This document shows positions 8,297 through 18,826 of a stretch of 64,000 nt of DNA, in pieces. The stretch's first letter is position 1. Each line of letters opens with the position of its first letter. Below the pieces are notes generated by a model, which did not search any database, was not told the origin of the DNA, and saw only the letters and a program-made list of their open reading frames with translations. Made by a program: the position numbers and the translations under genes. Origin of the DNA: Xenophilus sp. AP218F (GTDB lineage: Bacteria > Pseudomonadota > Gammaproteobacteria > Burkholderiales > Chromobacteriaceae). The stretch lies in contig NJIE01000022.1 in assembly GCA_002213445.1 (NCBI GenBank), positions 186,001-250,000 on the forward strand, written 5' to 3'.

Positions 8297-9538
8297 TCAG
8301 ACGCGCTTGAATACCAGCGTGCCGTTGGTGCCGCCAAAACCGAAGGAATTGGAGATGCCGATGTCGATCTTCATCTCGCGCGCGGTGTTGGCTACGTAAT
8401 CCAGATCGCAACCGGCCTCGATGTCCTGATCGGCCAGGTTGATGGTCGGCGGCGAAACCTGGTTGTGCACGGCCAGGATGGTGTAGATCGCCTCCACGCC
8501 GCCCGCGCCGCCCAGCAAGTGGCCGGTCATCGACTTGGTGGAGTTGACCGCCAGCTTCTTGGCGTGATCGCCGAACGCGATTTTCAGCGCGTTGGTCTCG
8601 TTGGCGTCGCCCAGCGGCGTGGAGGTGCCATGCGCGTTGACGTACTGCACCTGGTCGGCATTGATGCCGGCGTCGCGCAGGGCGTTGGCCACGCCGCGCG
8701 CCGGGCCTTCTGCGTTGGGCGCGGTGATGTGGTAGGCGTCGGAGCTCATGCCGAAGCCGATCAGCTCGGCGTAGATTTTCGCGCCGCGCTTGACCGCGTG
8801 CTCGTACTCTTCCAGCACCAGCACGCCGGCGCCCTCGCCCATCACGAAGCCGTCGCGGCCCTTGTCCCACGGACGGGAGGCGGTTTCCGGATCGTCGTTG
8901 CGGGTGGACAGCGCCTTCATTGCGGCGAAGCCGCCGATGCCCAGGCGGGAAATCGCGCCTTCCGCGCCGCCAGCCACCATCACATCGGCGTCGCCGTACT
9001 GGATGACGCGGGCGGCGTCGCCGATGCAGTGCGCGCCGGTGGTGCAGGCCGAGACGATGCCGTAGCTCGGGCCCTGATAGCCCTTGAGAATCGACACGTG
9101 GCCGGCGATCAGGTTGATCAGCGAGCCGGGAATGAAGAACGGGCCGATCTTGCGCGGGCCGCCTTCCTGCAGCGCCACGCCGGTATCCTCGATCAGCGGC
9201 AGGCCGCCGATGCCGGAGCCGATGTTGACGCCGACGCGGGTCTTGTCGAGGCCCGGAATGTCGTCGAGGCCGGCATCCGCGACGGCCTGCAGCGCAGCCG
9301 CGATGCCGTAGTGGATGAACAGGTCACTGCGACGCGCTTCTTTCGGCGAGATGTACTGGCCGATGTCGAAATCCTTGACCTCGCCGGCGATCTGGCAAGC
9401 CAGGTCGCTGGCGTCAAAGCGGGTGATCTTGCCGATGCCGCTCTTGCCGGCCAGCAGATTGGCCCAGCCGGTGGCGACATCGTTGCCGACCGGGGACACA
9501 TGGCCCAGGCCGGTTACTACAACTCTGCGTTTGGACAC
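8297..9538 (-). CDS. fabF: 3-oxoacyl-ACP synthase II
   Basis: This condensing enzyme elongates acyl-ACP with malonyl-ACP. The 413-residue protein has the full Cys-His-His triad: Cys165 in VSACTTGAH, His303 in [11 protein letters not shown] and His340 in [13 protein letters not shown]. The C-terminal [13 protein letters not shown] loop is intact. It is the last gene of the plsX-fabH-fabD-fabG-acpP-fabF series. A hairpin terminator in the 162-base gap after acpP suggests that fabF is expressed at a lower level than acpP. Confidence 0.97.
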   Translation of the reverse strand: MSKRRVVVTGLGHVSPVGNDVATGWANLLAGKSGIGKITRFDASDLACQIAGEVKDFDIGQYISPKEARRSDLFIHYGIAAALQAVADAGLDDIPGLDKTRVGVNIGSGIGGLPLIEDTGVALQEGGPRKIGPFFIPGSLINLIAGHVSILKGYQGPSYGIVSACTTGAHCIGDAARVIQYGDADVMVAGGAEGAISRLGIGGFAAMKALSTRNDDPETASRPWDKGRDGFVMGEGAGVLVLEEYEHAVKRGAKIYAELIGFGMSSDAYHITAPNAEGPARGVANALRDAGINADQVQYVNAHGTSTPLGDANETNALKIAFGDHAKKLAVNSTKSMTGHLLGGAGGVEAIYTILAVHNQVSPPTINLADQDIEAGCDLDYVANTAREMKIDIGISNSFGFGGTNGTLVFKRV

Positions 9539-9638
9539 GAAGAATCTCCGTGAGAGAAGGGAGGGCAGTCTCCCGATGATTCCAAGCGCTGCGTGCGAAC
9601 CCCCAGGGATTCAAACGCACGTTGGGTGCCCTCTTAGC

Positions 9639-9683
9639 AAAAAGACCTCTGCGGGCGAGCCTAAGCGACACCGGGCAGAGGTC
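9639..9683 (-). terminator. Intrinsic terminator/attenuator between acpP and fabF
   Basis: The inverted repeat GACCTCTGC (9644-9652) with GCAGAGGTC (9675-9683) forms a 9-bp stem around a 22-base loop; short G/C runs next to the stem may extend it. On the minus strand it is followed at once by five T (complement of 9639-9643). It lies 17 bases past the acpP stop and inside the operon, so it may set the acpP to fabF ratio. Confidence 0.7.
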
Positions 9684-9700
9684 CTGACTCCCCGAGGGGA

Positions 9701-9940
9701 TTACTTGTTCAGGTGAGCGGTCACGTAGTCGACGGCTTGTTGAACGGTGGTAATCTTCTCGGCCTCTTCGTCCGGAATTTCGCACTCGAACTCTTCTTCC
9801 AGAGCCATGACCAGCTCAACGGTGTCGAGGGAGTCGGCGCCCAGATCGTCAACGAAGGAAGATTCGATCTTCACTTCCGCTTCGTTTACGCCCAGTTGTT
9901 CGGCGACGATCTTCTTAACGCGCGCTTCGATGTTTTCCAT
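9701..9940 (-). CDS. acpP: Acyl carrier protein
   Basis: This 79-residue acidic protein carries acyl chains on a phosphopantetheine arm attached to Ser37 in the [10 protein letters not shown] motif. Sequence and length match the bacterial AcpP consensus closely. It lies between fabG (107 bases upstream, with a T-rich leader on the coding strand) and fabF, as in most proteobacteria. The T-rich gap before it could hold its own promoter (TAGAAT on the minus strand near 9990), but no good -35 box is seen. Confidence 0.98.
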   Translation of the reverse strand: MENIEARVKKIVAEQLGVNEAEVKIESSFVDDLGADSLDTVELVMALEEEFECEIPDEEAEKITTVQQAVDYVTAHLNK

Positions 9941-10047
9941 TTGTTTAAACCCTTGACCTTTCTGATTCGGGATAACAAAACCCCGGTATTCTACAAAAAA
10001 AAATTAGAGCAGCCTACCTAAATCTTATACAGCGTGAAAGCTGCGAT

Positions 10048-10785
10048 TTAAGGCATCAGCATTCCGCCGTTGACGTGCAGGGTCTGGCCGGTGATGTAGG
10101 CAGCCCGATCCGACGCCAGGAAGGCGGTTGCGTCTGCGATATCCTTCGCGTCGCCCAGGCGGCCCAGAGCGATCTGGCCCACCAGCGCTTCGCGTTGCGC
10201 TTCCGGCAGCGCGCGGGTCATATCGGTGTCGATAAAGCCCGGCGCCACGCAATTGACGGTAATGCCGCGACTGCCGACTTCGCGCGCCATCGACTTGGTA
10301 AAGCCGATGATGCCCGCCTTGGCTGCCGCGTAGTTGGCCTGACCGGCATTGCCCATCACGCCCACTACCGAAGCGATGTTGACGATGCGGCCGAAGCGCG
10401 CCTTCATCATGCCTCGCAGTACGGCCTTGGACGCCTTGAACACCGACTTGAGGTTGGTGTCCATGATCGCGTCCCAGTCCTCATCCTTCATCCGCATCAA
10501 CAAGCCGTCGCGGGTGATGCCGGCGTTGTTGACCAGAACGGCGATGACGCCGAATTCTTTCTCGATGGACTCGACCAGCCCTTCGATCGCGCCGTCTTCG
10601 GTCACGTTCAGCACGCGACCGGCGCCGCCTCGAGCGGACAGACGCTCATGGATGGCGGCCGCGCCGGCTTCGGACGTTGCAGTGCCGATCACGATGGCGC
10701 CTTCAGCCGCCAGCGCGTCGGCGATGGCGGCGCCGATGCCGCGCGAAGCGCCGGTCACCAGGGCCACTTTGCCTTGCAAACTCAT
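10048..10785 (-). CDS. fabG: 3-oxoacyl-ACP reductase
   Basis: This enzyme performs the NADPH-dependent reduction of 3-oxoacyl-ACP. The 245-residue SDR has TGASRGIG at residues 11-18, NNAG near 86, and the catalytic set Ser139, Tyr152 and Lys156 (YAAAK). The C-terminus GGMLMP is that of typical FabG. The ATG at 10785 is preferred over the in-frame TTG one codon upstream, because AAGGAG lies eight bases before the ATG. It is in the fab operon, between fabD and acpP. Confidence 0.97.
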   Translation of the reverse strand: MSLQGKVALVTGASRGIGAAIADALAAEGAIVIGTATSEAGAAAIHERLSARGGAGRVLNVTEDGAIEGLVESIEKEFGVIAVLVNNAGITRDGLLMRMKDEDWDAIMDTNLKSVFKASKAVLRGMMKARFGRIVNIASVVGVMGNAGQANYAAAKAGIIGFTKSMAREVGSRGITVNCVAPGFIDTDMTRALPEAQREALVGQIALGRLGDAKDIADATAFLASDRAAYITGQTLHVNGGMLMP

Positions 10786-10822
10786 CAATCCGTCTCCTTG
10801 GTTTTGTCTATGACGCCGCCGC

Positions 10823-11752
10823 TCAGGCCAGCTCGGCGCGCGCCGCTTCCAGCGCGGCGCGGTCGGTCAGCGCCAGGCACTTGACGTTGCCGTCGATGCG
10901 CTTGGCGAGGCCGGCGAGCACCTTGCCCGGACCGCATTCGGCCATCTGCGCGATGCCGTCGCCGGCCAGCTTCTGGATGGTTTCGGTCCAGCGCACCGGA
11001 CGGTAGAGCTGACGGGTCAGCGCGTCGCGGATTTGCCCCGCGTCGCTGTAGCTGGCCACATCGGCGTTGTGCAGCACCGGAATCGCCGGCGCGTGCAGAT
11101 GCACGTCCTTCAGCGCTTCGGCCAGACGCTCGGCGGCCGGCAGCATCAGCGAGCAGTGCGAAGGCACCGACACCGGCAGCGGCAGCGCGCGCTTGGCGCC
11201 TCGGCTCTTGCACAGCTCCATGGCGCGCTCGACGGCGGACTTGTGGCCGGCGATGACCACCTGGCCCGGCGAATTGAAATTGACGGCTTCCACCACCTCG
11301 CCCTGGGCGGCCTCGGCGCAAGCGGCGCGGATGTCGTCGTCAGACAGGTTGAGAATGGCGGCCATCGCGCCCACGCCGGCCGGCACCGCGGCTTGCATCG
11401 CCTCGGCGCGCAGGCGCACCAGCTTGACCGCCTCGGCGAAAGGCAGCGCGCCGGCGGCCACCAGGGCGGTGTATTCGCCCAGGCTGTGGCCGGCGACGAC
11501 GGACGGCTGCACGCCGTTCAGCTCCTGCCACGCCAGGTAGGTGGCGTAACCGGCGGCCAGCATGATGGGCTGGGTATTGACGGTGGCGTTGATCGCGTCT
11601 GCGCTGTCGGCCTGCAGCATGGACCACAGGTCCAGCGACAGGGTGTCCGACGCTTCTTCAAAGGTATGCTGCACGACGGGCAGGTCGGCGAAGCCGTCCA
11701 TCATCTTCAGGCTTTGCGAGCCCTGACCCGGAAAAAGAAAAGCAAAAGCCAT
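10823..11752 (-). CDS. fabD: Malonyl-CoA:ACP transacylase
   Basis: The enzyme transfers the malonyl group from CoA to ACP. The 309-residue protein has the PGQGSQ oxyanion segment at residues 8-13, the nucleophile Ser90 in GHSLGEYTA and the catalytic His199 in VPSHCSLM. The start at 11752 is set by a GGAG six bases upstream and by the family consensus MxFAFLFPGQGSQ. It lies between fabH (126 bases upstream) and fabG. Confidence 0.97.
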   Translation of the reverse strand: MAFAFLFPGQGSQSLKMMDGFADLPVVQHTFEEASDTLSLDLWSMLQADSADAINATVNTQPIMLAAGYATYLAWQELNGVQPSVVAGHSLGEYTALVAAGALPFAEAVKLVRLRAEAMQAAVPAGVGAMAAILNLSDDDIRAACAEAAQGEVVEAVNFNSPGQVVIAGHKSAVERAMELCKSRGAKRALPLPVSVPSHCSLMLPAAERLAEALKDVHLHAPAIPVLHNADVASYSDAGQIRDALTRQLYRPVRWTETIQKLAGDGIAQMAECGPGKVLAGLAKRIDGNVKCLALTDRAALEAARAELA

Positions 11753-11877
11753 AGTCGACTCCACAGAATTCGACGCAAAGAATGACCCAAAGCGGCGGCC
11801 GCTGCCAAGCAGCTTGATCAACAAACTCTGCCGTTACCGGCAATTTGGCAGAAAAACCGCCGCGATGCGCCACTTTT

Positions 11878-12837
11878 TCAGAAGGTGAGCAGCACCGCGC
11901 CCCAGGCGAAACCGCCGCCTATGCCTTCCAGCAACACGGTCTGGCCGCGCTTTATGCGGCCGTCGCGCACCGCCACGTCCAGCGCCAGCGGAATGGAGGC
12001 GGCCGAGGTGTTGCCCTGTTGCGGCAATGTCACGACCACCCGCTCCATGCTCAGGCCCAGATGCTTGGCGGTGGATTCGATGATGCGCAGATTGGCCTGG
12101 TGCGGCACCAGCCAGTCCACTTCGCTCTTGGCGACGCCGGCCTCGGCCAGCGTGGCGGTGGCGATTTCCGACAAGGACTTGACGGCGAACTTGAATACCG
12201 CCGGACCGTCCATGTGCAGATAGGGCATGCCCTGGATCTTGCCACCGGAAATCTGCGCCGGGGTGTTCAACAGACCCTGATAGCGCCCGTCGGCCGCCAG
12301 CTTGGCGTGGCGGATGCCCGGCTCCTCGGATGCGCCCAGCACCACCGCGCCGGCGCCGTCGCCAAACAGCACGCAGGTGCGGCGATCGTCCCAGTCCAGC
12401 ACCCGCGTCATGATTTCGGCGCCGATCACCAGCGCCTTGGTAGCCATGCCGCTCTTGATGTAGGCGTTGGCGGTGGACAGCGCGTAGATGAAGCCGGCGC
12501 ACACCGCCTGCACGTCAAAGGCGGGGATCCCCGGCAGGCCGAGCTTCTCTTGCAGAATGCAGGCGGTGCTGGGGAAGACCATGTCGGGCGTGGTGGTGGC
12601 GACGATGATCAGGTCGATCTCGCGCTTGTCGATGCCGGCGGACGCGATGGCGGCCTCGGCGGCGCGCAGGGCGAGATCGCTGGTCTTGTGTTCTTCATCG
12701 GCAATGTGGCGCGCGTGGATGCCAGTGCGCGAGACGATCCACTCGTCGCTGGTATCCACCCGTTCGGCCAATTGCGCATTGGTAAGCACTTGGGCGGGCA
12801 GGAAGCTGCCGGTGCCAAGAATGCGGGAATAGCCCAT
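11878..12837 (-). CDS. fabH: 3-oxoacyl-ACP synthase III
   Basis: This enzyme starts fatty-acid synthesis by condensing acetyl-CoA with malonyl-ACP. The 319-residue protein has the Cys-His-Asn triad: Cys113 in [11 protein letters not shown], His246 in VPHQANLRI and Asn276 in [10 protein letters not shown]. Both the SRTGI and GGGFAWG motifs are present. It starts five bases after the plsX stop, which implies translational coupling. Confidence 0.97.
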   Translation of the reverse strand: MGYSRILGTGSFLPAQVLTNAQLAERVDTSDEWIVSRTGIHARHIADEEHKTSDLALRAAEAAIASAGIDKREIDLIIVATTTPDMVFPSTACILQEKLGLPGIPAFDVQAVCAGFIYALSTANAYIKSGMATKALVIGAEIMTRVLDWDDRRTCVLFGDGAGAVVLGASEEPGIRHAKLAADGRYQGLLNTPAQISGGKIQGMPYLHMDGPAVFKFAVKSLSEIATATLAEAGVAKSEVDWLVPHQANLRIIESTAKHLGLSMERVVVTLPQQGNTSAASIPLALDVAVRDGRIKRGQTVLLEGIGGGFAWGAVLLTF

Positions 12838-12842
12838 AGTTG

Positions 12843-13880
12843 TCAGTTCGCTTCTGCCTCGGGTTGCTTGAGGTTGTTTAATTGATGCGCAACCCGTTCG
12901 GCGATGTGACCAATCACGTCGGAACCAGCCTCCTCGCAAGCCTGTTCCAGCGCGTAACGGAATCCTGTGACATCGGCGCCGCCGTGGCTTTTCACCACGA
13001 TGCCGCGCAAGCCCAGCAAGCTGGCCCCGTTGTAGCGGCGCGGGTCGATGCGTTTCTTGAAGAGCTTGAGCACCGGCAAGGCGGCCAGCGCGCAGACGCG
13101 CGTCCACCAGCTGCGGCCGAACTCTTCCTTCAGGAACACGGCGAACATGTGAGCCAGCCCCTCAGCTGTCTTCAAGGCCACGTTGCCGGTAAAACCGTCG
13201 CAGACTACCACATCCACCGTGCCCTTGCAGATGTCGTCGCCTTCCACGTTGCCGTAGAAATTGAGCTCCGACTGGCGCAGCAGTTCGGCAGTCTTCTTGA
13301 TGTTGTCGTTGCCCTTGATGTCTTCGCTGCCGATGTTCAGCAGGCCGACGCTGGGGTTGGTTCTGCCTTGCAGGCAGGCCATCAGCTCGGAACCCATGAT
13401 TCCGAACTGCAAAAGTTGTTCTGGAGTGCAATCGACGTTGGCGCCCAGATCCAGCACGCAGGAAGTGCCCTTGACGTTGGGCAGCAGTTTGGCGATGGCG
13501 GGACGGTCGATGCCGTGAATGGTCTTGAGGACGAAGCGCGCGGTCGCCATCAACGCGCCGGTGTTGCCGGCGGAGACTGCGGCCTGGGCGCGGCCTTCCT
13601 TGACCATATTGATTGCCACCCGCAGCGACGAATCCTTCTTGTTCTTGAGGGCGAGCTGAGGCGCCTCGTCCATGCCCACCACTTGGGAAGCATGCTGAAC
13701 GAGGATGCGCTCACGCGCCGCACCGTCATGCAGCAACAATTCAGCCTCCAGGGCTGTCTGGTCGCCAACAAGAATCAAACGGGTGTCGGGGTGGTCTTGC
13801 AGGAATTGGATCGATGCAGGGACGGTAACCTTGAGGCCAACGTCACCGCCCATTGCATCAACCGCGACGGTGATAGTCAT
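12843..13880 (-). CDS. plsX: Phosphate acyltransferase
   Basis: PlsX converts acyl-ACP to acyl-phosphate, the donor for PlsY in phospholipid synthesis. The 345-residue protein starts [13 protein letters not shown] and contains the family blocks [38 protein letters not shown] and [12 protein letters not shown]. The ATG at 13880 fits the consensus; an in-frame TTG precedes it and the ribosome site is weak. The gene order rpmF-plsX-fabH is the standard proteobacterial one. Confidence 0.96.
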   Translation of the reverse strand: MTITVAVDAMGGDVGLKVTVPASIQFLQDHPDTRLILVGDQTALEAELLLHDGAARERILVQHASQVVGMDEAPQLALKNKKDSSLRVAINMVKEGRAQAAVSAGNTGALMATARFVLKTIHGIDRPAIAKLLPNVKGTSCVLDLGANVDCTPEQLLQFGIMGSELMACLQGRTNPSVGLLNIGSEDIKGNDNIKKTAELLRQSELNFYGNVEGDDICKGTVDVVVCDGFTGNVALKTAEGLAHMFAVFLKEEFGRSWWTRVCALAALPVLKLFKKRIDPRRYNGASLLGLRGIVVKSHGGADVTGFRYALEQACEEAGSDVIGHIAERVAHQLNNLKQPEAEAN

Positions 13881-13940
13881 CAACGAATGCGGTAATTATT
13901 GCCACCTAAAAAGGAAAGGGAATGAAGAGACAAAGACGAA

Positions 13941-14120
13941 TTATTCGCCCTTGGTCTTCACTACCTTGCGACCACGGTAGAAGCCGTTCGGGCTGATGTG
14001 GTGGCGCAGGTGGGCTTCGCCGGTGCTGGCTTCAACTGCCAGGGCCGGAGCGGTCAGAAAATCGTGGGCACGATGCATACCGCGCTTGGACGGGGACTTT
14101 TTGTTCTGTTGAACAGCCAT
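13941..14120 (-). CDS. rpmF: 50S ribosomal protein L32
   Basis: This 59-residue basic protein reads [20 protein letters not shown] at its N-terminus and ends in VVKTKGE. It contains the [17 protein letters not shown] segment typical of L32. It has no Cys, so it is the zinc-free form. It sits between yceD and plsX, as in most proteobacteria. A GGAG sequence lies before the start on the minus strand. Confidence 0.96.
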
Positions 14121-14152
14121 GGTCGACTCCTAAGAAATTCAAGTGATTCAGG

Positions 14153-14656
14153 TTACTCGGACTTGGGTCTCTTAAGCGCCGCCAGCACCGCAAACGGGTT
14201 GGGCTTGTCAGCCTTGGCGAGCGAGAGAGTATCCCTGCCGCATTCGTCGTGTTTCGGCGAGTGCGGCAAGCCCATGATGATTTCGTCTTCGATCAGCGCA
14301 GTTGCGTCCAGTTCTTCGGGCGCCAGAATGGCGTCGAGAGCGTCGTCCAGATCGCAAGCTTCTTCCAGCTTGTCCTGGTTGGTGAACAGCGTGACGACCG
14401 AATCGGTCGTCAGACTGAACGGCATGCCGTCCAGACAGCGCTGACAGGTGACCTGCAGCGCGGCCGTCAACCGGATGCGCAGCGACAGGCGTTGCAGCTC
14501 GTCGCGAAAGCCGTCGAGTTGATAGCGCACCTCGCCGGAGGTGTCCGCCAGATCACTGCGCACGCGCTCGTCCAGCTCGCCGACCGGCACTTGGCCGGAC
14601 AGCGAACGCCCTTCCCGGGCGAACTTGAGCGGGTCGATCAAAATCGGTTTAGACAT
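14153..14656 (-). CDS. yceD: YceD/DUF177-family protein (23S rRNA accumulation)
   Basis: This 167-residue acidic protein carries the DUF177 core: LQVTCQRCLDGM near residue 70, followed by a strongly acidic tail with CDLDDALDAILAPEELD and a late PHSPKHDEC segment. YceD is implicated in 23S rRNA processing and is found with rpmF at the head of the fab operon in many Gram-negatives. The start at 14656 has CGGAG just upstream. It is divergent from maf with a 118-base gap. Confidence 0.88.
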   Translation of the reverse strand: MSKPILIDPLKFAREGRSLSGQVPVGELDERVRSDLADTSGEVRYQLDGFRDELQRLSLRIRLTAALQVTCQRCLDGMPFSLTTDSVVTLFTNQDKLEEACDLDDALDAILAPEELDATALIEDEIIMGLPHSPKHDECGRDTLSLAKADKPNPFAVLAALKRPKSE

Positions 14657-14774
14657 AAACTCCGCATGGTACAATCCATTCCCCTGATTTGTCAAAAGAA
14701 ACAAGGAGCGCCCGGCCGCCGCTCGCCGCGCCGGCTTGGCCGCGTCGCCGCGCTCCCCGCAACCGATACCGACC

Positions 14775-15356
14775 ATGCAAATCGTACTGGCTTCCACTTC
14801 GCGCTATCGCCAAGAAATCATCGCCCGCCTCGACCTGCCGTTCAGCGCCGAAGCGCCCATTTGCGACGAAACGCCGCTTGCCGGCGAAACCGCCCTGCAA
14901 ACCGCCACGCGCCTGGCTCGCGCCAAGGCCCGATCGCTGGCCGACCGGCATCCCGACGCCCTGATCATAGGCTCGGACCAGGTCGCCCTGCTCGACGGGC
15001 GGCAGATCGGCAAGCCCGGCAGTTTTGAAAACGGCGTGGAGATGCTCAAGTGGATGAGCGGCCGCACCGTGGTGTTCCATTCCGCGCTGGCGTTGTACAA
15101 CAGCCACAGCGGCAAGCTGCAGGAATGCGTCGGCATCACCCGCGTCACGCTGCGCCAGCTCACCGAAGCGCAGATCCGCAATTACCTGACCCGCGAGCCG
15201 GACGCGCTGCACTGCGCCGGCAGCGCCAAGAGTGAGGGCCTGGGCGGCGCCTTGCTGGAAAAGGTGGAGTCCGACGACCCCAACGCGCTGATCGGCGTGC
15301 CGCTGTTCCAGTTGATCACCATGCTCGCCAACGAAGGCGTGGAGGTATTGCGATGA
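14775..15356 (+). CDS. yceF: Maf-family nucleoside triphosphate pyrophosphatase (YceF type)
   Basis: This housecleaning enzyme hydrolyses modified nucleotides; the YceF branch prefers 7-methyl-GTP. The 193-residue protein starts [19 protein letters not shown], has the [10 protein letters not shown] block, the catalytic [10 protein letters not shown] segment around residue 67 and the late [25 protein letters not shown] block. Its stop overlaps the next start by four bases (ATGA), so the two genes are coupled. The proximity to yceD and rpmF matches E. coli yceF. Confidence 0.92.
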   Translation: MQIVLASTSRYRQEIIARLDLPFSAEAPICDETPLAGETALQTATRLARAKARSLADRHPDALIIGSDQVALLDGRQIGKPGSFENGVEMLKWMSGRTVVFHSALALYNSHSGKLQECVGITRVTLRQLTEAQIRNYLTREPDALHCAGSAKSEGLGGALLEKVESDDPNALIGVPLFQLITMLANEGVEVLR

Positions 15357-16057
15357 GCGGCACCCTGTTCCTGATCCCCGCCCCGCTCGGCGACGAAACC
15401 GTCGCCTGGCTGCCGGAAGGCGAGCGCGCCAAGATCGTCCATATCGCCCACTTCGTCGTCGAAGCCGAAAAAACCGCGCGCAAACACCTCAAGGCGCTGG
15501 GCGTGGCCACGCCGATCCGCGAGCTGGCGATGAGCGCGCTCAACGAACACACCAAGCCGGCCGACGTCGCCGCCCTGCTCGCGCCCCTGCTGGCCGGCCA
15601 CGACGTCGGCCTGATTTCCGAAGCCGGCTGCCCGGCGGTGGCCGACCCCGGCGCGCAACTGGTAGCGCTGGCGCACGAACGCGGCATCCGCGTCGAACCG
15701 CTGATCGGCCCCTCCTCCATCCTACTGGCGCTGATGGCCAGCGGCGCCAACGGCCAGACTTTCGCCTTTCACGGCTATCTGCCGGTGGACGCGGCCGACA
15801 AGGCCAAGGCGATCCGGGAGCTGGAGCTGCGCTCGCGCAAGAACAACGAAACCCAGCTCTTCATCGAAACGCCGTACCGCAACAACGCGCTCTTGGCGCA
15901 GTTGCGCGAGACGCTGGCGCCCGGCACTCGCCTCGCGGTAGCCTGCGATCTGACCCTGCCGACGCAAACCATCGTCAGCCGCCGCGTCGCCGACTGGCCG
16001 CAAACCGCGCCCGACCTGCACAAACGCCCGGCCATCTTCGTGATTCACGCCGCCTGA
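15353..16057 (+). CDS. SAM-dependent methyltransferase, tetrapyrrole-methylase fold (RsmI-like)
   Basis: The 234-residue protein has the class III methylase signatures: an N-terminal [11 protein letters not shown] strand, [19 protein letters not shown] near residue 84, and [26 protein letters not shown] near 120. These blocks resemble RsmI, the 16S rRNA C1402 2'-O-methyltransferase, but the protein is shorter (RsmI is about 280) and lacks its N-terminal TPIGNL motif, so it is a paralogue with an unknown substrate. It is translationally coupled to the Maf gene. Confidence 0.85.
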   Translation: MSGTLFLIPAPLGDETVAWLPEGERAKIVHIAHFVVEAEKTARKHLKALGVATPIRELAMSALNEHTKPADVAALLAPLLAGHDVGLISEAGCPAVADPGAQLVALAHERGIRVEPLIGPSSILLALMASGANGQTFAFHGYLPVDAADKAKAIRELELRSRKNNETQLFIETPYRNNALLAQLRETLAPGTRLAVACDLTLPTQTIVSRRVADWPQTAPDLHKRPAIFVIHAA

Positions 16058-16068
16058 AGCGATTTCCG

Positions 16069-17274
16069 ATGCCCAAGAACACGCCCATCATCCACTCGCT
16101 GCTGGACACCGATCTGTACAAGTTCACCATGCTGCAAGTGGTGCTGCACCAGTTCCCCGCCTCGCACGGCGAGTACGAGTTCAAATGCCGCAACCGCCCC
16201 GGCACGCCGCTGTCCCTGCTGCGCAAGCAGCTGGAGGCGCAACTGGATTTCCTGTGCCAGCTGCGCTTTGCCCAGGACGAGCTGGCCTATCTGCGCGGCC
16301 TGCGCTTCATCAAGAGCGACTTCGTCGACTATCTGGAGCTGTTCCATCTGCAGCGCCGCTTCATCGCCGTGGAGGAGGAAGGCGAGCAGCTGACGATACG
16401 CATCAAGGGGCCGCTGGTGCAGGCGATGTTCTTCGAGATCTTCGTGCTGGCCATCGTCAACGAACTGTACTTCCGCCGCCTGGATAGCGATGAAGTGCGC
16501 GCCGAAGGCCTGCGCCGGCTGGACGCCAAAATCGCCACGCTGCAGCGCTTCCAGCAGGAAGAAGCCGCCAGCCAGCGCTTTCCGCTGCTGATCGCCGACT
16601 TCGGCACCCGCCGCCGCTTCAGCCGCGACTGGCACGAGCACGTGGTGGAGCGCCTGAACGGCGCGCTGCCGGAGATTTTCCGCGGCACCAGCAACGTCTA
16701 CCTGGCGCGCAAGCTGGGCATCACCCCCATCGGCACCATGGCGCACGAGTTCTTCCAGGCCTTCCAGGCTCTGGGCGTGCGGCTGCGCGACTTCCAGAAG
16801 GCGGCGCTGGAGTCCTGGGTGCAGGAATACCGCGGCGACCTGGGCATCGCGCTGACCGACGTAGTGGGCATGGACGCCTTCCTCGCCGACTTCGATCTTT
16901 ACTTCGCCAAGCTGTTCGACGGCCTGCGCCACGACAGCGGCGATCCCTACGCCTGGGGCGAAAAGGCGATCCGCCACTACCGCAAGCTGCGCATCGATCC
17001 GTCCAGCAAGATGCTGACCTTCAGCGACGGCCTGTCGATAGACAGCGCGCTGGCGCTGCACCGCCACTTCAGCCCCACCATCCAGGTCAGCTTCGGCATC
17101 GGCACCCACTTCACCAACGACATGGGGCTGGAGCCGCTGCAAATCGTGATCAAGCTGGTCAGCTGCAACGACCAGCCGGTGGCCAAGCTGTCCGACAGCC
17201 CGGGCAAGACCATGTGCAGCGACGAAACCTTCCTCGCCTACCTGCGCCAGGTGTTCAAGGTCGGCAACAGCTGA
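16069..17274 (+). CDS. pncB: Nicotinate phosphoribosyltransferase
   Basis: The enzyme joins nicotinate to PRPP, the first step of NAD salvage. The 401-residue protein starts with the family opening [15 protein letters not shown], contains DFGTRRRFS near residue 182, the [25 protein letters not shown] block with the conserved His, and the [15 protein letters not shown] block. Length and motifs match E. coli PncB. The stop at 17274 directly abuts the stop of the convergent DUF2520-type gene. Confidence 0.96.
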   Translation: MPKNTPIIHSLLDTDLYKFTMLQVVLHQFPASHGEYEFKCRNRPGTPLSLLRKQLEAQLDFLCQLRFAQDELAYLRGLRFIKSDFVDYLELFHLQRRFIAVEEEGEQLTIRIKGPLVQAMFFEIFVLAIVNELYFRRLDSDEVRAEGLRRLDAKIATLQRFQQEEAASQRFPLLIADFGTRRRFSRDWHEHVVERLNGALPEIFRGTSNVYLARKLGITPIGTMAHEFFQAFQALGVRLRDFQKAALESWVQEYRGDLGIALTDVVGMDAFLADFDLYFAKLFDGLRHDSGDPYAWGEKAIRHYRKLRIDPSSKMLTFSDGLSIDSALALHRHFSPTIQVSFGIGTHFTNDMGLEPLQIVIKLVSCNDQPVAKLSDSPGKTMCSDETFLAYLRQVFKVGNS

Positions 17275-18129
17275 TCACCCCAGCAGCGCCGCGAGCCGCC
17301 GGCGCGCTTCCGCGTCCAGCCGCTCGCCGGCCAGCGCCATCGTCTGCCGCCCCATCGCCCGGTACGCCTCGATCAGACCGGGGTCGCGCATCGCTTGCAG
17401 ATGCCTGGCCACGGTGCCAGCGTCGCCGCGCGACACCGGCCCGGTCAGCGCCGCGCGCGGCCCCAGGGCAAGCGCATTGTCCAACGACTGCCGCATCAGA
17501 TTGCCCAGCAACGGGCGCAGCAGCGCTTCCGGCACGCCGCCCTCCGCCGCCAGCCGCTCGGCCATCGCCGCCAGCGTCACCAGATAATTGGACGCCACCG
17601 ACAGCGCGGCATGGTAAGCCGGCTTGCCGCCCTCGGCCAGCCTGAACGGCCTGCCGCCGATATCGACGGCGAACGCGCTCAGCGTCTCACACGCCTCCGC
17701 CTCGCCCTCCAGCGCGCACAGCGTGCCGGCGAAACCCGCGGCCGCGCGCGCCGGATCGGCAAAGGAGTAAGCCGGGTGCAGGCTGGCGACGCGCAAGCCC
17801 CGTCGCGCCAGCGGCGCGAGCAAACCGGCGTCGCCCACCCCGCTGGCGTGAAACGCCACCGCCCCGGCCGGCAAATCCACATGGTCAGCCAGCCGCTGCG
17901 CGCACTCGGCGATCGCGCCGTCCGGCACCGCCAGCAAATACAGATCGGCAGGCCGCAAGGCTCCGCCCAGCGCCACCGGCTCGCCCTCTCCGACAAAGGC
18001 CCGCGCCTCTTCCAGAGCCGGCAGGGATCGCCCCGCCAGCTGCGCGATCCGGCAGCCTCCAGACTGCGCCGCCAGCCTGGCCACGCTTCGCCCCAGACGC
18101 CCAAGACCAATCACCGTCAACGTGCGCAT
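17275..18129 (-). CDS. DUF2520-type Rossmann protein (ProC-like reductase)
   Basis: This 284-residue protein has an N-terminal dinucleotide-binding GLGRLGRSVARLA motif (residues 8-20). The middle has FHASGVGDAGLLAPL and SLHPAYSFADP, and a helical C-terminal half contains GKPAYHAALSVASNYLVTL. This layout is that of the Rossmann-like plus DUF2520 proteins, distant relatives of pyrroline-5-carboxylate reductase with no settled substrate. The ATG at 18129 is preferred because GGAGGAG lies three bases upstream; an ATG at 18147 is also in frame. Confidence 0.8.
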   Translation of the reverse strand: MRTLTVIGLGRLGRSVARLAAQSGGCRIAQLAGRSLPALEEARAFVGEGEPVALGGALRPADLYLLAVPDGAIAECAQRLADHVDLPAGAVAFHASGVGDAGLLAPLARRGLRVASLHPAYSFADPARAAAGFAGTLCALEGEAEACETLSAFAVDIGGRPFRLAEGGKPAYHAALSVASNYLVTLAAMAERLAAEGGVPEALLRPLLGNLMRQSLDNALALGPRAALTGPVSRGDAGTVARHLQAMRDPGLIEAYRAMGRQTMALAGERLDAEARRRLAALLG

Positions 18130-18252
18130 CCGCTCCTCCGTTATCATTCCTTAGATATGTCGATTCGCCGCCCGGCGAGAGACATCCCTTCGTCATCTAT
18201 AATGCGCAGTAAAATCCACGCCCAGCCACCCAGCATCCGCAAGGGAGCCGTC

Positions 18253-18825
18253 ATGAAACTCGTCATCTTTCTGGCCATCGCCGGCGCAGCCGCCCTATAC
18301 CTGATCACGCTGTTCAACGCGCTGGTCGACATCAAGCACCAGGTGGGCAAATGCTGGGCCAATATCGACGTCCTGCTCAAGCAGCGCCACGACGAAATCC
18401 CCAAACTGGTGGCCGCCTGCCAGCAATACGCCCGCTTCGAACAAGGCATGCTGGACAAGATGATGCAGGCGCGCCAGGCGGTGGCGGAATCTGCGCTCAA
18501 CCGCGACATGCCGGGCCTGGGGCAAGCCGAGAGCCGGCTGCGCAGCCTGTTCGGCCAGGTCTACGCCGCGGCCGAGGCTTACCCGGAACTCAAGGCGGAT
18601 CAGCAATTCGCCGCGCTGTCGCAACGCATCACGCAGCTGGAGGAATCGCTGGCCGACCGCCGCGAACTCTACAACGAAGCGGTCAACATCAACAATGCGC
18701 GCATCGAACAATTCCCCGACGTGCTGCTGGCCCGGCTGTTCAATATGCAGCCCGCACAATCGCTGAGCTTCTCCGCGGCAGAAACCGGCGACGTGGACGT
18801 CGCCGCCCTGTTCAAGCAAAGCTGA
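18253..18825 (+). CDS. lemA: LemA-family membrane protein
   Basis: This 190-residue protein has one N-terminal transmembrane helix (residues 3-20, N-out topology in the family) and a long helical bundle with the LemA signatures TLFNALVDIKHQVGKCWANIDVLLKQRHDEIPKL (in pieces) and RRELYNEAVNINNARIEQFPDVLLA. Its role is unclear; LemA proteins often pair with proteases or GIDE proteins. AAGGGAG precedes the start by five bases. It ends one base before the next gene. Confidence 0.92.
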   Translation: MKLVIFLAIAGAAALYLITLFNALVDIKHQVGKCWANIDVLLKQRHDEIPKLVAACQQYARFEQGMLDKMMQARQAVAESALNRDMPGLGQAESRLRSLFGQVYAAAEAYPELKADQQFAALSQRITQLEESLADRRELYNEAVNINNARIEQFPDVLLARLFNMQPAQSLSFSAAETGDVDVAALFKQS

Positions 18826-18826
18826 C

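Noticed and set aside
14666-14695. TTGACA (14695-14690) with TACCAT (14671-14666) as promoter of the yceD-fab operon
   Set aside because: A start from this box would fall only about three bases before the yceD ATG and would exclude its CGGAG ribosome site, so it is unlikely to be used.
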